Shown here: positions 46,377 through 56,150 of the stretch, piece after piece | Layout of the letters: each line of letters opens with the position of its first letter | Numbering within the stretch: position 1 is the first letter of the stretch | NCBI RefSeq assembly: GCF_016907255.1 | Contig: NZ_JAFBBQ010000001.1 | Coordinates: forward strand, 2,542,001 to 2,606,000 | Direction of reading: 5' to 3' | DNA length: 64,000 bases | Source: Microbacterium keratanolyticum | GTDB lineage: Bacteria > Actinomycetota > Actinomycetes > Actinomycetales > Microbacteriaceae | The notes under the pieces: model-generated | Seen by the model: only the letters and a program-made list of their open reading frames with translations | Told to the model about the DNA's origin: nothing | Databases searched by the model: none | Made by a program: the position numbers and the translations under genes

Positions 46377-47876
46377 TCAGGCACCTACGGGTGCTGCGCC
46401 ATCCGCGCCGCCACGGCGACGGCGGCGACGGCGACGCTGGGGTGCGGCGTTGCCGTCGTGGTGCTCGCTGCCCTTGCCGTCATGAGTGCCGGCGCCGTCC
46501 TCGTCGCGGGCGGCGGCAGGAGCCGCATCCGCGTTCGCGGGTGCCTCAGCGCCCTCGGCGAACGTCGATCCGACCTTCTCCGCCGTCCGGCGGCGACGGC
46601 GACGGCGCGTGCGCTCTTCGCCAGCGCCCTCAGCGGCGGCATCCGCAGCACGAGCCGGGCGAGGAGCCTTCGGAGCCTGCGCCTTCGGTGCCGTGACCAG
46701 ACGGCCCTTCGTGCCGGCCGGGATGTTCAGATCGGTGTACAGGTGCGGGCTCGACGAGTACGTCTCGATCGGCTCGGGCTGACCGAACTCGAGGGCACGG
46801 TTGATGAGCGCCCACTTGTGCAGGTCATCCCAGTCGACGAACGTGATCGCGATACCGGTGCGGCCGGCGCGACCGGTGCGCCCGGCGCGGTGCAGGTACG
46901 TCTTCTCCTCGTCGGGGATCGTGTGGTTGATGACGTGCGTGACGTCATCGACGTCGATACCGCGGGCGGCGACGTCTGTCGCGACTAGGACGTCCTTCTT
47001 GCCGGCCTTGAACGCGGCCATCGAGCGCTCGCGCTGATCCTGGCCCATGTCGCCGTGCACGCCGCCGACGTTGAAGCCGCGGTCGCTGAGCTCGTCGACC
47101 AGGCGCTGGGCGGCGCGCTTCGTGCGCGTGAAGATCACGGTCTTGCCGCGTCCCTCCGCCTGCAGGATGCGCGCGATGACCTCGTCTTTGTCGAGGGAGT
47201 GCGCACGGTAGATGAGGTGCTGGATGTTCGCCTGGGTCAGACCCTCGTCCGGGTCGTTCGCGCGGATATGCACCGGGTTCGTCATGAATCGGCGAGCGAG
47301 CGCGACGATCGGGCCGGGCATCGTCGCCGAGAACAGCTGGGTGTGGCGCACGGCCGGCACCTTCTGGAAGATCTTCTCGATGTCGGCGAGGAAGCCGAGG
47401 TCGAGCATCTTATCGGCCTCGTCGAGCACGACCTCTGTCGCGTTCGAGAGGTCGAGCAGACGCTGACCCGCGAGGTCGATCAGACGACCCGGGGTGCCGA
47501 CGACGATCTGTGCGCCGGCCTTGAGCTGGTCGATCTGACCCTCGTAGGCCTTGCCGCCGTAGATCGCGACGACGCTGGTCGAGCGGCCCGAGGTCAGCAG
47601 GTCCATGTCTTCGTAGACCTGCACCGCGAGCTCACGGGTCGGAACGACGATGAGCGCCTTGACGCCCGGCTCCGGGTTCTGGCCGAGTCGCTGCACGACG
47701 GGGATGCCGAAGCCGAAGGTCTTGCCGGTACCGGTCTTGGCCTGGCCGATGATGTCCTGGCCGGGAAGGCCCAGCGGGATGGTCTGTTCCTGAATGGGGA
47801 AGGCATCCACGATGCCCTTGGACGCGAGTGCGTCGACGATGTCTTGATCAATGCCGAGATCGGCGAAAGTCGTCAC
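46377..47876 (-). CDS. DEAD-box RNA helicase with Arg-rich tail
   Basis: 499 residues. [20 protein letters not shown] opens the Q-motif region. [47 protein letters not shown] and [13 protein letters not shown] complete the core. The tail (about 405-499) has basic blocks ([13 protein letters not shown] and [11 protein letters not shown]) separated by acidic and Ala-rich stretches, suggesting RNA binding. The GTG at 47876 begins the conserved region; no strong ribosome site is seen, so the start is somewhat uncertain. The order DEAD-box, ferritin-like, DUF3107 matches Rv3211-Rv3208A in Mycobacterium by memory. Confidence 0.92.
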   Translation of the reverse strand: MTTFADLGIDQDIVDALASKGIVDAFPIQEQTIPLGLPGQDIIGQAKTGTGKTFGFGIPVVQRLGQNPEPGVKALIVVPTRELAVQVYEDMDLLTSGRSTSVVAIYGGKAYEGQIDQLKAGAQIVVGTPGRLIDLAGQRLLDLSNATEVVLDEADKMLDLGFLADIEKIFQKVPAVRHTQLFSATMPGPIVALARRFMTNPVHIRANDPDEGLTQANIQHLIYRAHSLDKDEVIARILQAEGRGKTVIFTRTKRAAQRLVDELSDRGFNVGGVHGDMGQDQRERSMAAFKAGKKDVLVATDVAARGIDVDDVTHVINHTIPDEEKTYLHRAGRTGRAGRTGIAITFVDWDDLHKWALINRALEFGQPEPIETYSSSPHLYTDLNIPAGTKGRLVTAPKAQAPKAPRPARAADAAAEGAGEERTRRRRRRRTAEKVGSTFAEGAEAPANADAAPAAARDEDGAGTHDGKGSEHHDGNAAPQRRRRRRRRGGADGAAPVGA

Positions 47877-48006
47877 TATGGTTGCCTGTCCGGCGGCGGT
47901 GAAGCCGCCTCGATACGAATCCACGCCGTTTCGAAGCTCAGGCGCGGGGGCTCCGATCCGATGCCGGAGCAGGGCAATCCTACCCGAGCGCCACACAGCC
48001 GCACGG

Positions 48007-48012
48007 TAGGCT
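48007..48012 (+). promoter_or_regulatory. -10 box of probable leaderless start (ferritin-like gene)
   Basis: TAGGCT, six bases before GTG 48019. Confidence 0.6.
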
Positions 48013-48018
48013 GAGCGC

Positions 48019-48735
48019 GTGGTGAGGTGGTTCTGGCAGCGCGACAAGGCGCCCAAGCGTACTCTGGCGCTCCGATCGCGAGGCGATCTGGGCGATGCGA
48101 CGCGTGTGGATTTCGCCGAACTCGCCCCGGAGCTCGACACGTTCCTCGGGCAGGCCGCCTATCTGCAGCTGGGCTACTTCGAGACGCTCACCCGCCTGAT
48201 CCGCGGCACGTTGGAGCTCTCCGAGAAGGAAGCGCTGTCCCGAGCGGCGGGTGCGGCACTGACCAAGCATCGCGAGATCGTCGAGATCATCCGCAGCCGC
48301 GGTGACGACCCGACCCAGGTCATGCTGCCGTTCCGTGAGCAGCTGGACGCGTTCCGTCGCAAGACGATCGGCGTGCGCCCGCGCGAGACACTGCTCGCCG
48401 TGTACATCACGGCGGGGATGCTCGACGACTTCTACCGCGCGGTGGCCTCCAGCTACGGTGACGTCGGTGCCCGCGTGGTCGAGATCCTCTCGGCGGACGA
48501 CGAGACGCACGAGATCGTCGAGATCATCCAGGCGACGATCACGAGCGATGAGGAATGGCGCTCGCTGCTGTCCATGTGGGCCCGTCGCCTCGTCGGCGAC
48601 ACGATCCTCGTCGCGCGCGCCGCGCTGCGACCGGGACCGCTGGCGATCGACGACGAGAAGCGCGTCGAGCCGGTGTTCACCGAGCTCATGGGCGCGCACG
48701 CACGCCGCATGGATGCGATGGGACTCGCCGCGTAG
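48019..48735 (+). CDS. Ferritin-like-fold protein (MiaE_2 type)
   Basis: 238-residue all-helical protein. Helices such as GQAAYLQLGYFETLTRLIRG, AALTKHREIVEIIRSRG and ADDETHEIVEIIQATITS carry the acidic and histidine residues of a ferritin-like/MiaE_2 fold. The actual diiron ligands are not all identifiable by eye, so catalysis on tRNA (as in MiaE) is unproven. Divergent from the DEAD-box gene across 142 bases, with a leaderless-type start. Confidence 0.8.
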   Translation: MVRWFWQRDKAPKRTLALRSRGDLGDATRVDFAELAPELDTFLGQAAYLQLGYFETLTRLIRGTLELSEKEALSRAAGAALTKHREIVEIIRSRGDDPTQVMLPFREQLDAFRRKTIGVRPRETLLAVYITAGMLDDFYRAVASSYGDVGARVVEILSADDETHEIVEIIQATITSDEEWRSLLSMWARRLVGDTILVARAALRPGPLAIDDEKRVEPVFTELMGAHARRMDAMGLAA

Positions 48736-48761
48736 AGGCGAGCCGGTCTAGGCGATCCGGT

Positions 48762-49049
48762 CTAGATGCCGAGCGCGCTGCGCTCTGTGGTATCCGTCCG
48801 ACGTCGCTGCGCCGTGAGCAGCGCACCGGCGATCGCGCTGAGCGCGAGCCCGCCGCCGATCGACGCGAGCCACAGCCAGAAGTTGTTCTCAGCGACGCCG
48901 GCCCACTGCAGGCCGGTGTAGACGAGTGCTGCGACGACGGTCGCGATCGCGGGCACCACCGCCACGCCCCGCAGCGCGCGATCGGGCAGCAGGAAGTGCA
49001 CGGCGATGGCGAGGGCGCAGGCGGCGATGACCGCGAGGAGGATGAACAT
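48762..49049 (-). CDS. Small three-helix membrane protein
   Basis: 95 residues with three hydrophobic segments (about 3-20, 30-50 and 57-78; for example ILLAVIAACALAIAVHFLLP). The end is polar (RRRTDTTERSALGI). I do not recognise a named family. It follows the DUF3107 gene by seven bases on the same strand, so the two are probably co-transcribed. Confidence 0.7.
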   Translation of the reverse strand: MFILLAVIAACALAIAVHFLLPDRALRGVAVVPAIATVVAALVYTGLQWAGVAENNFWLWLASIGGGLALSAIAGALLTAQRRRTDTTERSALGI

Positions 49050-49056
49050 CGAGGTG

Positions 49057-49281
49057 TCAGCCGACGAAGCCGATGCGGCGGGACTCTTCGGTGCCGAGCT
49101 CGACGTAGCCGATGTTGGCGGTCGGGACGATGAAGGAGTTGCCCTTCACATCGGTGAAGCTGACGATGGGGGTGCTCTGCTCGAGGGCAGACGTGACGAG
49201 TCCGCGGATCTCGTCTGCTGCCGTGTGGGTCTCAAAGCTCAGTTCGCGGCCGGTGTTGATGATGCCGATGCGGATTTCCAC
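49057..49281 (-). CDS. DUF3107 protein
   Basis: 74-residue protein with the family opening EIRIGIINTGRELSFETHT, equivalent to TB9.4 (Rv3208A) in Mycobacterium. The GTG start has AAGGAG seven bases upstream on the minus strand. Function unknown; actinobacterial signature protein. Confidence 0.92.
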   Translation of the reverse strand: MEIRIGIINTGRELSFETHTAADEIRGLVTSALEQSTPIVSFTDVKGNSFIVPTANIGYVELGTEESRRIGFVG

Positions 49282-49418
49282 GCGCCTACTCCTTGCAGAT
49301 CAGTTGTGACGCCACTCTATCGCTGACCGTCGGCGGGCGAGCCGAGCGCAGGGGAGTCCGAGAACGCTGAGGGCGAACGGCCGGAGGGGCGCCCCGCGGC
49401 AATGTCGGTGTACGCGAC

Positions 49419-49424
49419 TACCGT
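49419..49424 (+). promoter_or_regulatory. -10 box of probable leaderless start (adnA)
   Basis: TACCGT, seven bases before GTG 49432. It supports this start over the ATG at 49402. Confidence 0.5.
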
Positions 49425-49431
49425 GGAGTAC

Positions 49432-52400
49432 GTGATCGTGGATGCCGCTCAGCGTCGTGTCACCGAGGCGCCCGTGACGTCCTCGGCCGTTGTCATCGGC
49501 GCGCCCGGAACAGGAAAGACCGCCGCGCTGATCGAGCGAATCGTGCATCTGCTGGGTTCTTTCGGACTCGCGCCCGAAGAGGTGCTGGCGCTCACTCCGA
49601 GCCGACAGGCCGCCACCGCGTTGCGGGACCGCATCGGCGTGCGCATCGGGCAGGCGACGCCGGGGGCGATGGCGCGTTCGCTCGGATCGTTCGCGTTCCA
49701 AGTGGTACGCGGTGCCGTCGTCCGCGAGGGCGCAGAGCCGCCCGCGCTGCTGACCGGCGCCGATCAGGACCGCATCATCGCCGACCTGCTCGCCGGCGAC
49801 GCCGAAGACCAGCGCATCGCGTGGCCCGAGGCACTCAGCCCACCTGTGCGGGCATCGCGCGGGTTCCGCTCCGAGCTGCGTGCCTTCCTCGCCGCGTGCA
49901 CCGAGCTGGGGGCCGATGCGCACGAGCTGCGGGCGCTCGACGATCCGGTGTGGACGGCCGCGGCCGATTTCATGACCGACTACCACGCCGTGCTCGCCGG
50001 ACTCCGCGTCGATCACCGCGACGCGAGCGAACTGCTTGCCGAGGCCACGGCGATTCTCCAGCGAGCGGATGCTGCCACGCTGGGCCCGCTTGCCCGCCTG
50101 CGCGTCGTGCTCATCGACGATGCGCAGGAGCTCACGAGGGGCGGCATCGCGATCGTGCGGGCACTGCAGTCGCGGGGCGTCGCCGTGCTGGCCTTCGGCG
50201 ACCCAGACATCTCCTCTGGAGCGTTTCGCGGCGCGAGTGCCGAGCTGTTCGCCGAGCTCGCCGGTGCGCTGGGCGACGTGCTCGTGCTGGATGCGCCGCA
50301 TCGACAGAACGCCGCGCTCACGACGCTCACCCGCACGGTCACCCAGACGATCGGTGTCGCCGGTCGGGTCGATCATCGCCGCGCGCCGCTGCCGGTCGAC
50401 GAGGATGAGGATGCCTCGGTCACCACGTTCATCGCACCATCGCCCTACGAAGAGTTCGACCGCATCGCCGGGTTCCTGCGGGACTGGCATCTGAACGCGG
50501 ACATGGCATGGGACCAGATGGCCGTGATCGCCCACGACACTCGTCAGATCACCATGCTCGAGACCGAACTCGCAGCACGAGAGATACCCACGCGCGCGGC
50601 CGGCGTGCAGCGTCCCCTGGGCAGTGAGGGCGTCGTGCGTGACATCGTGGGCATCGTGCGGCTGGCGCTGATGCCGCCCGAGGATCGCACGGCCCAGCTC
50701 TGGGAGGAGGCGCTGCTCACCCCGTTCGGGGGAATGGACGCGATCGGCCTTCGCCGTCTGCGGGCGCGTCTGCGACACCTCGAGCTCGCCGATGGCGGGG
50801 CGACACCGGCACGCGAGCTGCTGCGGCAGGCGATGGCCGCCCCCGCGCACTTCCTCCTCATCGACGCGCCCGAATCACGCGTCGCCGGCCGCTTCGCAGA
50901 GACCGTTCATGCGCTCGCCGCGGGGGCCGCCGAGGGCGAGACGATCCACGATCTGCTCTGGCGGCTGTGGGACCGTGCACGGGCGGTCGACGGCCGCAGT
51001 CTGCAGGTCGCGTGGCGCGAGGCATCCCTCAAAGCGACCGGAGCCGAGACCGCCGCGGCACTCGATGCCCTCGTGTCGCTGTTCGATGCGGCGAAGCGCT
51101 TCGTGGAGCGCACGCCGAACGAGAAGCCCGATGCCTTCGTGCACGACATCCTCGACAGCGAGGTGCCCGAAGACTCGCTGTCCGCCCCCGATCGACCTGG
51201 CAGAGTGACCCTGCTGACGCCCGCGACGGCACTGGGCACCGAGTTCGACGGCGTCGTCGTGGCAGGAGTGCAGGACCGCATCTGGCCCAACGTGCGCCTG
51301 CGCGGGGGCATGCTCCAGACCTGGCGCCTCGCCGATGCGATCCTCGCTGCACGCGGTGGCACGCCTGCCGAAGACCTGGGTGTCGTCGATCGACGTCGCG
51401 GGGCCTTGCACGATGAACTGCGTCTGTTCGTGCGGGCCGTGTCCCGTGCACGGTCGCGTCTGCTGATCACGGCCGTCGATGACGATGACCTCACCCCGAG
51501 CCCGTTCTTCGCGTTTCTGCCGCAGCCGGATCCGCCCGAGCGCCACGCCTCGGCGGAGCACCCGCTCACCCTGCGCGGCCTGGTGGCACGCTATCGACGT
51601 GTGCTCACGGCGGTGCCCGCAGGCACGCCCGAAAACGATGCGCTGCGAGCTGAGGCGGCAGCGCAGCTCGTCGTTCTCGCCCGGGAAGACGTGCCGGGTG
51701 CCGACCCTGAGGACTGGTACGGCGTCGCTGCCCCATCCACGGATGCGCCGCTGCGCGACCTCTCACGCCACAGCGCCCGAGTGTCGCCGTCGAAGCTGGA
51801 GTCCTTCGAGGAGTGCGGCCTGAACTGGGTCGTGTCCGCGCTCGGTGGGGATACGGTGCTGCCGCCGACCGCGGGAATCGGCACGATCGTGCACGAGGCA
51901 ATGGAGCGCGTTCCCGAGGGAGACCTCGCCGAGATGCAGCGCATCCTTGCCGAGCATTGGCCCGAGCTCGACTTCGAGACCGAGTGGATCGGCAACAAGG
52001 AGCGGCGCCGCGCCGACCTCTACATCGAGCGGCTGCACGCGTATCTGCGCGCGGTCATCGACGACGGAGGCCGGGCACTCGCGAGCGAGGTCGAGTTCCG
52101 GTTCGCGGTCGACGTTCCCGCCGATGAGCAGGCGGATCCTGCGCCGGAAGCGCATCCGGTCGGCGAAGACGTATCGGGCCAGGCGATCGTGCACGGCTAC
52201 ATCGACCGCGTCGAGGTGTACCCGCCGGATGCGGGGGAGCATGCGAACGCCCGCGGACGCGGATGGGAGAAGATGTCGGTGCCGGGCGAGAGAGTGGTCG
52301 TGGTGGATCTGAAGACGGGCAAGCGCGACCCGGAATCCGACGGACTCGTGCGTGAGCACGCCCAGCTCGCGGCGTACCAGATCGCGGTGCAGCAGGGACT

Positions 52401-52662
52401 CATCGACGGCGCAGCCCCCGAGGCGCTCGCCGGGGCGCGCCTCGCGATCGTCTCGAAGACACTCGCGAAGAGCGACTATCGAATCGCCCACCAGCACACG
52501 CTCGACGACGAAGAACGTGCGCTCTTCCTGCGACGTGTGGCAGACGCGGCGCGCGGGATGTCGGCCGCGAGCTTCACCGCTCAGGTCGAGGCGCACTGCG
52601 CCGACACGCAGGGGCACACGAAGGCGTGTCGCATCCACACCGTTCCTGCGGTGAGCGCATGA
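49432..52662 (+). CDS. adnA: AdnA-like helicase-nuclease subunit
   Basis: 1076 residues. UvrD-type helicase with Walker A GAPGTGKT (23-30), a RecB/Cas4-type nuclease domain after about 780, and the nuclease motif VVVDLKTGKRD with D959 and K961 followed by EHAQLAAYQIAVQ. Motif II reads VVLIDDAQELTRGG rather than DExx, consistent with AdnA being the weaker motor. AdnAB resects double-strand breaks in actinobacteria. Iron-sulfur cysteines are incomplete: C795, C1056 and C1066 are present, but the cysteine expected between the last two (C-x2-C) is T1059. It overlaps adnB by four bases. Confidence 0.9.
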   Translation: MIVDAAQRRVTEAPVTSSAVVIGAPGTGKTAALIERIVHLLGSFGLAPEEVLALTPSRQAATALRDRIGVRIGQATPGAMARSLGSFAFQVVRGAVVREGAEPPALLTGADQDRIIADLLAGDAEDQRIAWPEALSPPVRASRGFRSELRAFLAACTELGADAHELRALDDPVWTAAADFMTDYHAVLAGLRVDHRDASELLAEATAILQRADAATLGPLARLRVVLIDDAQELTRGGIAIVRALQSRGVAVLAFGDPDISSGAFRGASAELFAELAGALGDVLVLDAPHRQNAALTTLTRTVTQTIGVAGRVDHRRAPLPVDEDEDASVTTFIAPSPYEEFDRIAGFLRDWHLNADMAWDQMAVIAHDTRQITMLETELAAREIPTRAAGVQRPLGSEGVVRDIVGIVRLALMPPEDRTAQLWEEALLTPFGGMDAIGLRRLRARLRHLELADGGATPARELLRQAMAAPAHFLLIDAPESRVAGRFAETVHALAAGAAEGETIHDLLWRLWDRARAVDGRSLQVAWREASLKATGAETAAALDALVSLFDAAKRFVERTPNEKPDAFVHDILDSEVPEDSLSAPDRPGRVTLLTPATALGTEFDGVVVAGVQDRIWPNVRLRGGMLQTWRLADAILAARGGTPAEDLGVVDRRRGALHDELRLFVRAVSRARSRLLITAVDDDDLTPSPFFAFLPQPDPPERHASAEHPLTLRGLVARYRRVLTAVPAGTPENDALRAEAAAQLVVLAREDVPGADPEDWYGVAAPSTDAPLRDLSRHSARVSPSKLESFEECGLNWVVSALGGDTVLPPTAGIGTIVHEAMERVPEGDLAEMQRILAEHWPELDFETEWIGNKERRRADLYIERLHAYLRAVIDDGGRALASEVEFRFAVDVPADEQADPAPEAHPVGEDVSGQAIVHGYIDRVEVYPPDAGEHANARGRGWEKMSVPGERVVVVDLKTGKRDPESDGLVREHAQLAAYQIAVQQGLIDGAAPEALAGARLAIVSKTLAKSDYRIAHQHTLDDEERALFLRRVADAARGMSAASFTAQVEAHCADTQGHTKACRIHTVPAVSA

Positions 52663-55600
52663 GCACGCTCGAGACTGTGCATGATCACATCGGCCTGACG
52701 CAATGGCCGGGAACCCTGGCGCTGTCGGCGACCGATGTCGCTGCGGCTCTCTCGCAGCCTTCGCCCACACCGGCGCAGCAGCGGGTCATCGAGGCGCCTC
52801 CGGCACCGGCGCTCGTCGTCGCCGGCGCGGGCAGCGGCAAGACCGAGACGATGTCGGGGCGAGTGGTCTGGCTCGTCGCCAACGGGCATGTGCGGCGGGA
52901 CGAGATCCTCGGCCTCACCTTCACCCGCAAGGCCGCGGGCGAGCTGTCCGAGCGCATCGCCGCCCGGTTGAGGGTCATCGATGAGTTCGGTCATCGCGGC
53001 CTGCTTCCGCACCTGGCAGATATCGTGGCCTCGGGCGCTCTGCGCCGCGTCGATGATGCGGCCCCCGGGCGGCAGCGCGAACTCGTGCGCACGCACGTGC
53101 TCGACACGCTCGCCGAAAGCTACGCGACGGGGTGGGATCCGACCGCACCGCGCACGGCGGAAGAGATCATGATCCGCCCCCGTGTGTCGACCTACAACGC
53201 GTTCGCCGACGGCATCGTCCGTGAGCACGCCGCACGCATCGGGCGCGACCCCGACGTGGCGATGCTGAGCCAGGCGGCATCCTGGATGCTGGCCCGCGAT
53301 GTCGTGCTGCGCGCGGATCTGCCTGAGCTCGAAGAGATCGAGTACTCACTCGGCACCGTGATCGATGCGGTGCAGAAGCTCGCGGGCGAGGTGCTCGATC
53401 ACCGTGTCGATCTCGACCGTGCCGTGGCTCTCGCCGCCGCGCAGGCTCGAGAATTCGAGCCCTATCGCAGCAACGGCGATGTCGACAAGGCGAGCGCGAA
53501 CCTCCTGAGCCTGTCGACGCTGTCCCAGCTCGTGCGGTCGTACATCGCAGAGAAGCAGCGTCGGGGCGTCCTGGACTTCGCCGACCAGGTCAGCGGCGCC
53601 TATGACATCGTCGAGTCCGCGCCCGACGTGCGTGCCGAACTGCGCGAGCAGCATCGCGTGGTGCTGCTCGACGAGTATCAGGACACCTCGGTCATCCAGA
53701 CGCAGTTCCTCGCAGAGCTGTTCCGCGACTCCGCCGTCATGGCGGTCGGCGACCCGCACCAGTCGATCTACGGATGGCGCGGGGCGAGCGCCGACAACCT
53801 CTACGCCTTCTCCCGGGCCTTCTCGGCAGAAGGCTCTGCGGAGACGTACAGCCTGATGACGAGCTGGCGCAACGACCGCCGCATCCTCGACATCGCCAAT
53901 CGTGTACTGGAGCCGCTGCAACGCCCCGGGCTCGACGTGCCGCCGCTCGATCCGCGTCCGGGGGCCGAGGAGGGCGCGGTGGATGTGCGCTTCGCCTTCA
54001 CGGTCGACGACGAGGCTGACGAGGTAGCGGAGTGGTTCGCCGCGCGCCGCGAAGCGCATGATGCGGTCCGTGCCGGGCGCCCGCACACCGGGGCGCTGCT
54101 GTTCCGCTCGAAGAAGCACATGCAGACCTTCGCGGCGGCGCTCGCCGCGCGCGGCATCCCGCATCGCATCCTCGGTCTCGGAGGTCTGCTCGCGACGCCC
54201 GAGGTCGTCGATGTCGTCTCGACGCTGCGCGTCGTGCACGATCCGACCGCCGGCTCCGCGCTCATCCGCCTCCTCACCGGCCCGCGCTTTCGCATCGGCG
54301 TGGCCGACATGGCCGCGCTCTACGACCTCGGACGGACGCTCGCGACGCGCGACCCCGCCATGACGCCTCTGCCAGACGAACTGCTGGCGCGCGTGCGCTC
54401 CTCGCGCGGAGCGGATGAAGCCGTCTCGATCATCGATGCGGTGGATGTGGTCCGCGCGGTGCGCGACGACTACCGACTGCTGGAGAACATCACCCCGGAG
54501 GGGCGCGCCCGGGTGCGCGCCGCGGGGGAGATGCTGGAACGGCTGCGGCGGGCTGCGTCGCAGCCGATCCCCGAGCTGCTGCGACTCATCGAGATCGAGC
54601 TGCGGCTGGACATCGAACTCGCCGTGAACGAGACACGAGGGCCGGCCCGGGTCGCCGCGACGCAGCTGCGGGCGTTCTCGGACGAAGTGCGCACGTTCCT
54701 CGCCGCGGATGACCGCGGCTCGATCGGGAGCCTCTTGGCCTGGCTCGACAAGGCGGAGAGCAGCGACGAGCTCATGCCGCGCCCCGAGCCTCCCGAGCCC
54801 GGAGTCGTGCAACTGCTGACCATCCACGGCTCGAAGGGACTGGAGTGGGATGCGGTCGCCGTCGTGCGTCTCGTCGCAGATGAGCTCCCCAGCCGCACCT
54901 CCGACACCGCGGGATGGTTCGGCTTCGGCGTCCTGCCGTTCGCGTTGCGCGGTGACCGTGACGCGCTGCCCCGGTTCGAGTGGGATCCTCGTGCAGAGAT
55001 GGGCGATGAGATCGACGAGGGCAGACGACAGAAGCGCGCGCAGTCCTCGCTCTCGGGGGGCGCGACGAAGGCGAACCCGCAGGGCGGGGCGCTCAAGCGC
55101 TTCAAGGACGCCTACCGCGAGTACCAGCAGCAGGAGGAGCGTCGGCTCGCGTACGTCGCGGTGACTCGCGCGCGCACGCACCTGCTGCTGAGCGGTGCCC
55201 ACTGGGCGGGGCAGAAGTCGCCGCGGGCGGCGAGCCCCTACCTGGAAGAGGCGCAGGAGGTGCTCGGTCTCGATCCGATTCCGCCGGTCGACAGAGACGA
55301 GAACCCCTATGACGGCCCCGGTGCCACACTGAGCTGGCCTCAGGATCCTCTCGGCGGGCGTCGCGGCGTCGTCACGGCCGCCGCAGACGCGGTGCGCGCC
55401 GCAGCATCCGCGTCCCGACAGCCCGAGCCCACGGAAGAGATCGCCAGGCTCCTGCAAGAGCGTGCGGCCCGTCTGCGCGGCACGGATGTCCCGGCGCCGA
55501 CACGCGTGCAGGCGTCGCGCTTCAAGGACTACATCACCGACTTCGAAGGCACGCTGTCGGCGATTGTTCGGCCCATGCCGGAGCGACCGTATCGGCAGAC

Positions 55601-56150
55601 CCGCCTCGGCACCCTGTTCCACGCGTGGGTCGAGCATCGCTCCGACCTGGTCGGCACGGGCTCCCGCATCGACGAGGCGCTCTGGGACGTCGATGAAGAA
55701 GCCCCTGAAGACCAGGGCGTGTTCGCTGCCGATGCCTCGGTGGCCGATGCGGCCGACCTAGCCACGCTGCAGGCGATCTTCGAGCGGAGCGAATGGGGCG
55801 CGCTGCGACCCGAGGTCGTCGAGATCGAGATCAACTTCTCCCTCGGCGACGCCGGGCACATCGTGATCTGCAAACTCGATGCGGTCTACCGTCGCGCGGA
55901 CAGAGGCGGGCGCATCGAGATCGTCGACTGGAAGACCGGACGACCACCAGCGACGGCGAAGGAGCGCGAGGAGCGGATGCTGCAGCTCGCGCTCTATCGT
56001 CTCGCGTACCACCGCATGTACGGGGTGCCATTGGAAGACATCGACGTGGCGCTCTTCTATGTCGCGGACGATCTCGTGATCCGCGATGAGCGGATCTACT
56101 CGGAGGAGGAGTTGGTCCAGCGCTGGAACGCCGCGCGCGCGGCGCGCTGA
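52659..56150 (+). CDS. adnB: AdnB-like helicase-nuclease subunit
   Basis: 1163 residues. Complete UvrD-family motor: Walker A AGAGSGKT (55-62), TFTRKAAGEL, motif II LLDEYQDTSVIQ, SIYGWRGA, TIHGSKGLEWD and YVAVTRARTHLL. The C-terminal PD-(D/E)xK nuclease contains ASRFKDYITDFEG, GTLFHAWVEH and IVDWKTGRPP (D1090, K1092), then MLQLALYRLAYHRMYG. It is the motor and second nuclease of AdnAB. The start overlaps adnA (ATGA), and the last 55 bases overlap the end of the convergent phosphotransferase gene. Confidence 0.92.
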   Translation: MSTLETVHDHIGLTQWPGTLALSATDVAAALSQPSPTPAQQRVIEAPPAPALVVAGAGSGKTETMSGRVVWLVANGHVRRDEILGLTFTRKAAGELSERIAARLRVIDEFGHRGLLPHLADIVASGALRRVDDAAPGRQRELVRTHVLDTLAESYATGWDPTAPRTAEEIMIRPRVSTYNAFADGIVREHAARIGRDPDVAMLSQAASWMLARDVVLRADLPELEEIEYSLGTVIDAVQKLAGEVLDHRVDLDRAVALAAAQAREFEPYRSNGDVDKASANLLSLSTLSQLVRSYIAEKQRRGVLDFADQVSGAYDIVESAPDVRAELREQHRVVLLDEYQDTSVIQTQFLAELFRDSAVMAVGDPHQSIYGWRGASADNLYAFSRAFSAEGSAETYSLMTSWRNDRRILDIANRVLEPLQRPGLDVPPLDPRPGAEEGAVDVRFAFTVDDEADEVAEWFAARREAHDAVRAGRPHTGALLFRSKKHMQTFAAALAARGIPHRILGLGGLLATPEVVDVVSTLRVVHDPTAGSALIRLLTGPRFRIGVADMAALYDLGRTLATRDPAMTPLPDELLARVRSSRGADEAVSIIDAVDVVRAVRDDYRLLENITPEGRARVRAAGEMLERLRRAASQPIPELLRLIEIELRLDIELAVNETRGPARVAATQLRAFSDEVRTFLAADDRGSIGSLLAWLDKAESSDELMPRPEPPEPGVVQLLTIHGSKGLEWDAVAVVRLVADELPSRTSDTAGWFGFGVLPFALRGDRDALPRFEWDPRAEMGDEIDEGRRQKRAQSSLSGGATKANPQGGALKRFKDAYREYQQQEERRLAYVAVTRARTHLLLSGAHWAGQKSPRAASPYLEEAQEVLGLDPIPPVDRDENPYDGPGATLSWPQDPLGGRRGVVTAAADAVRAAASASRQPEPTEEIARLLQERAARLRGTDVPAPTRVQASRFKDYITDFEGTLSAIVRPMPERPYRQTRLGTLFHAWVEHRSDLVGTGSRIDEALWDVDEEAPEDQGVFAADASVADAADLATLQAIFERSEWGALRPEVVEIEINFSLGDAGHIVICKLDAVYRRADRGGRIEIVDWKTGRPPATAKEREERMLQLALYRLAYHRMYGVPLEDIDVALFYVADDLVIRDERIYSEEELVQRWNAARAAR

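Noticed and set aside
53346..55637. 763-codon minus-strand open frame antisense to adnB
   Set aside because: Shadow of adnB codon bias; no recognisable motifs.
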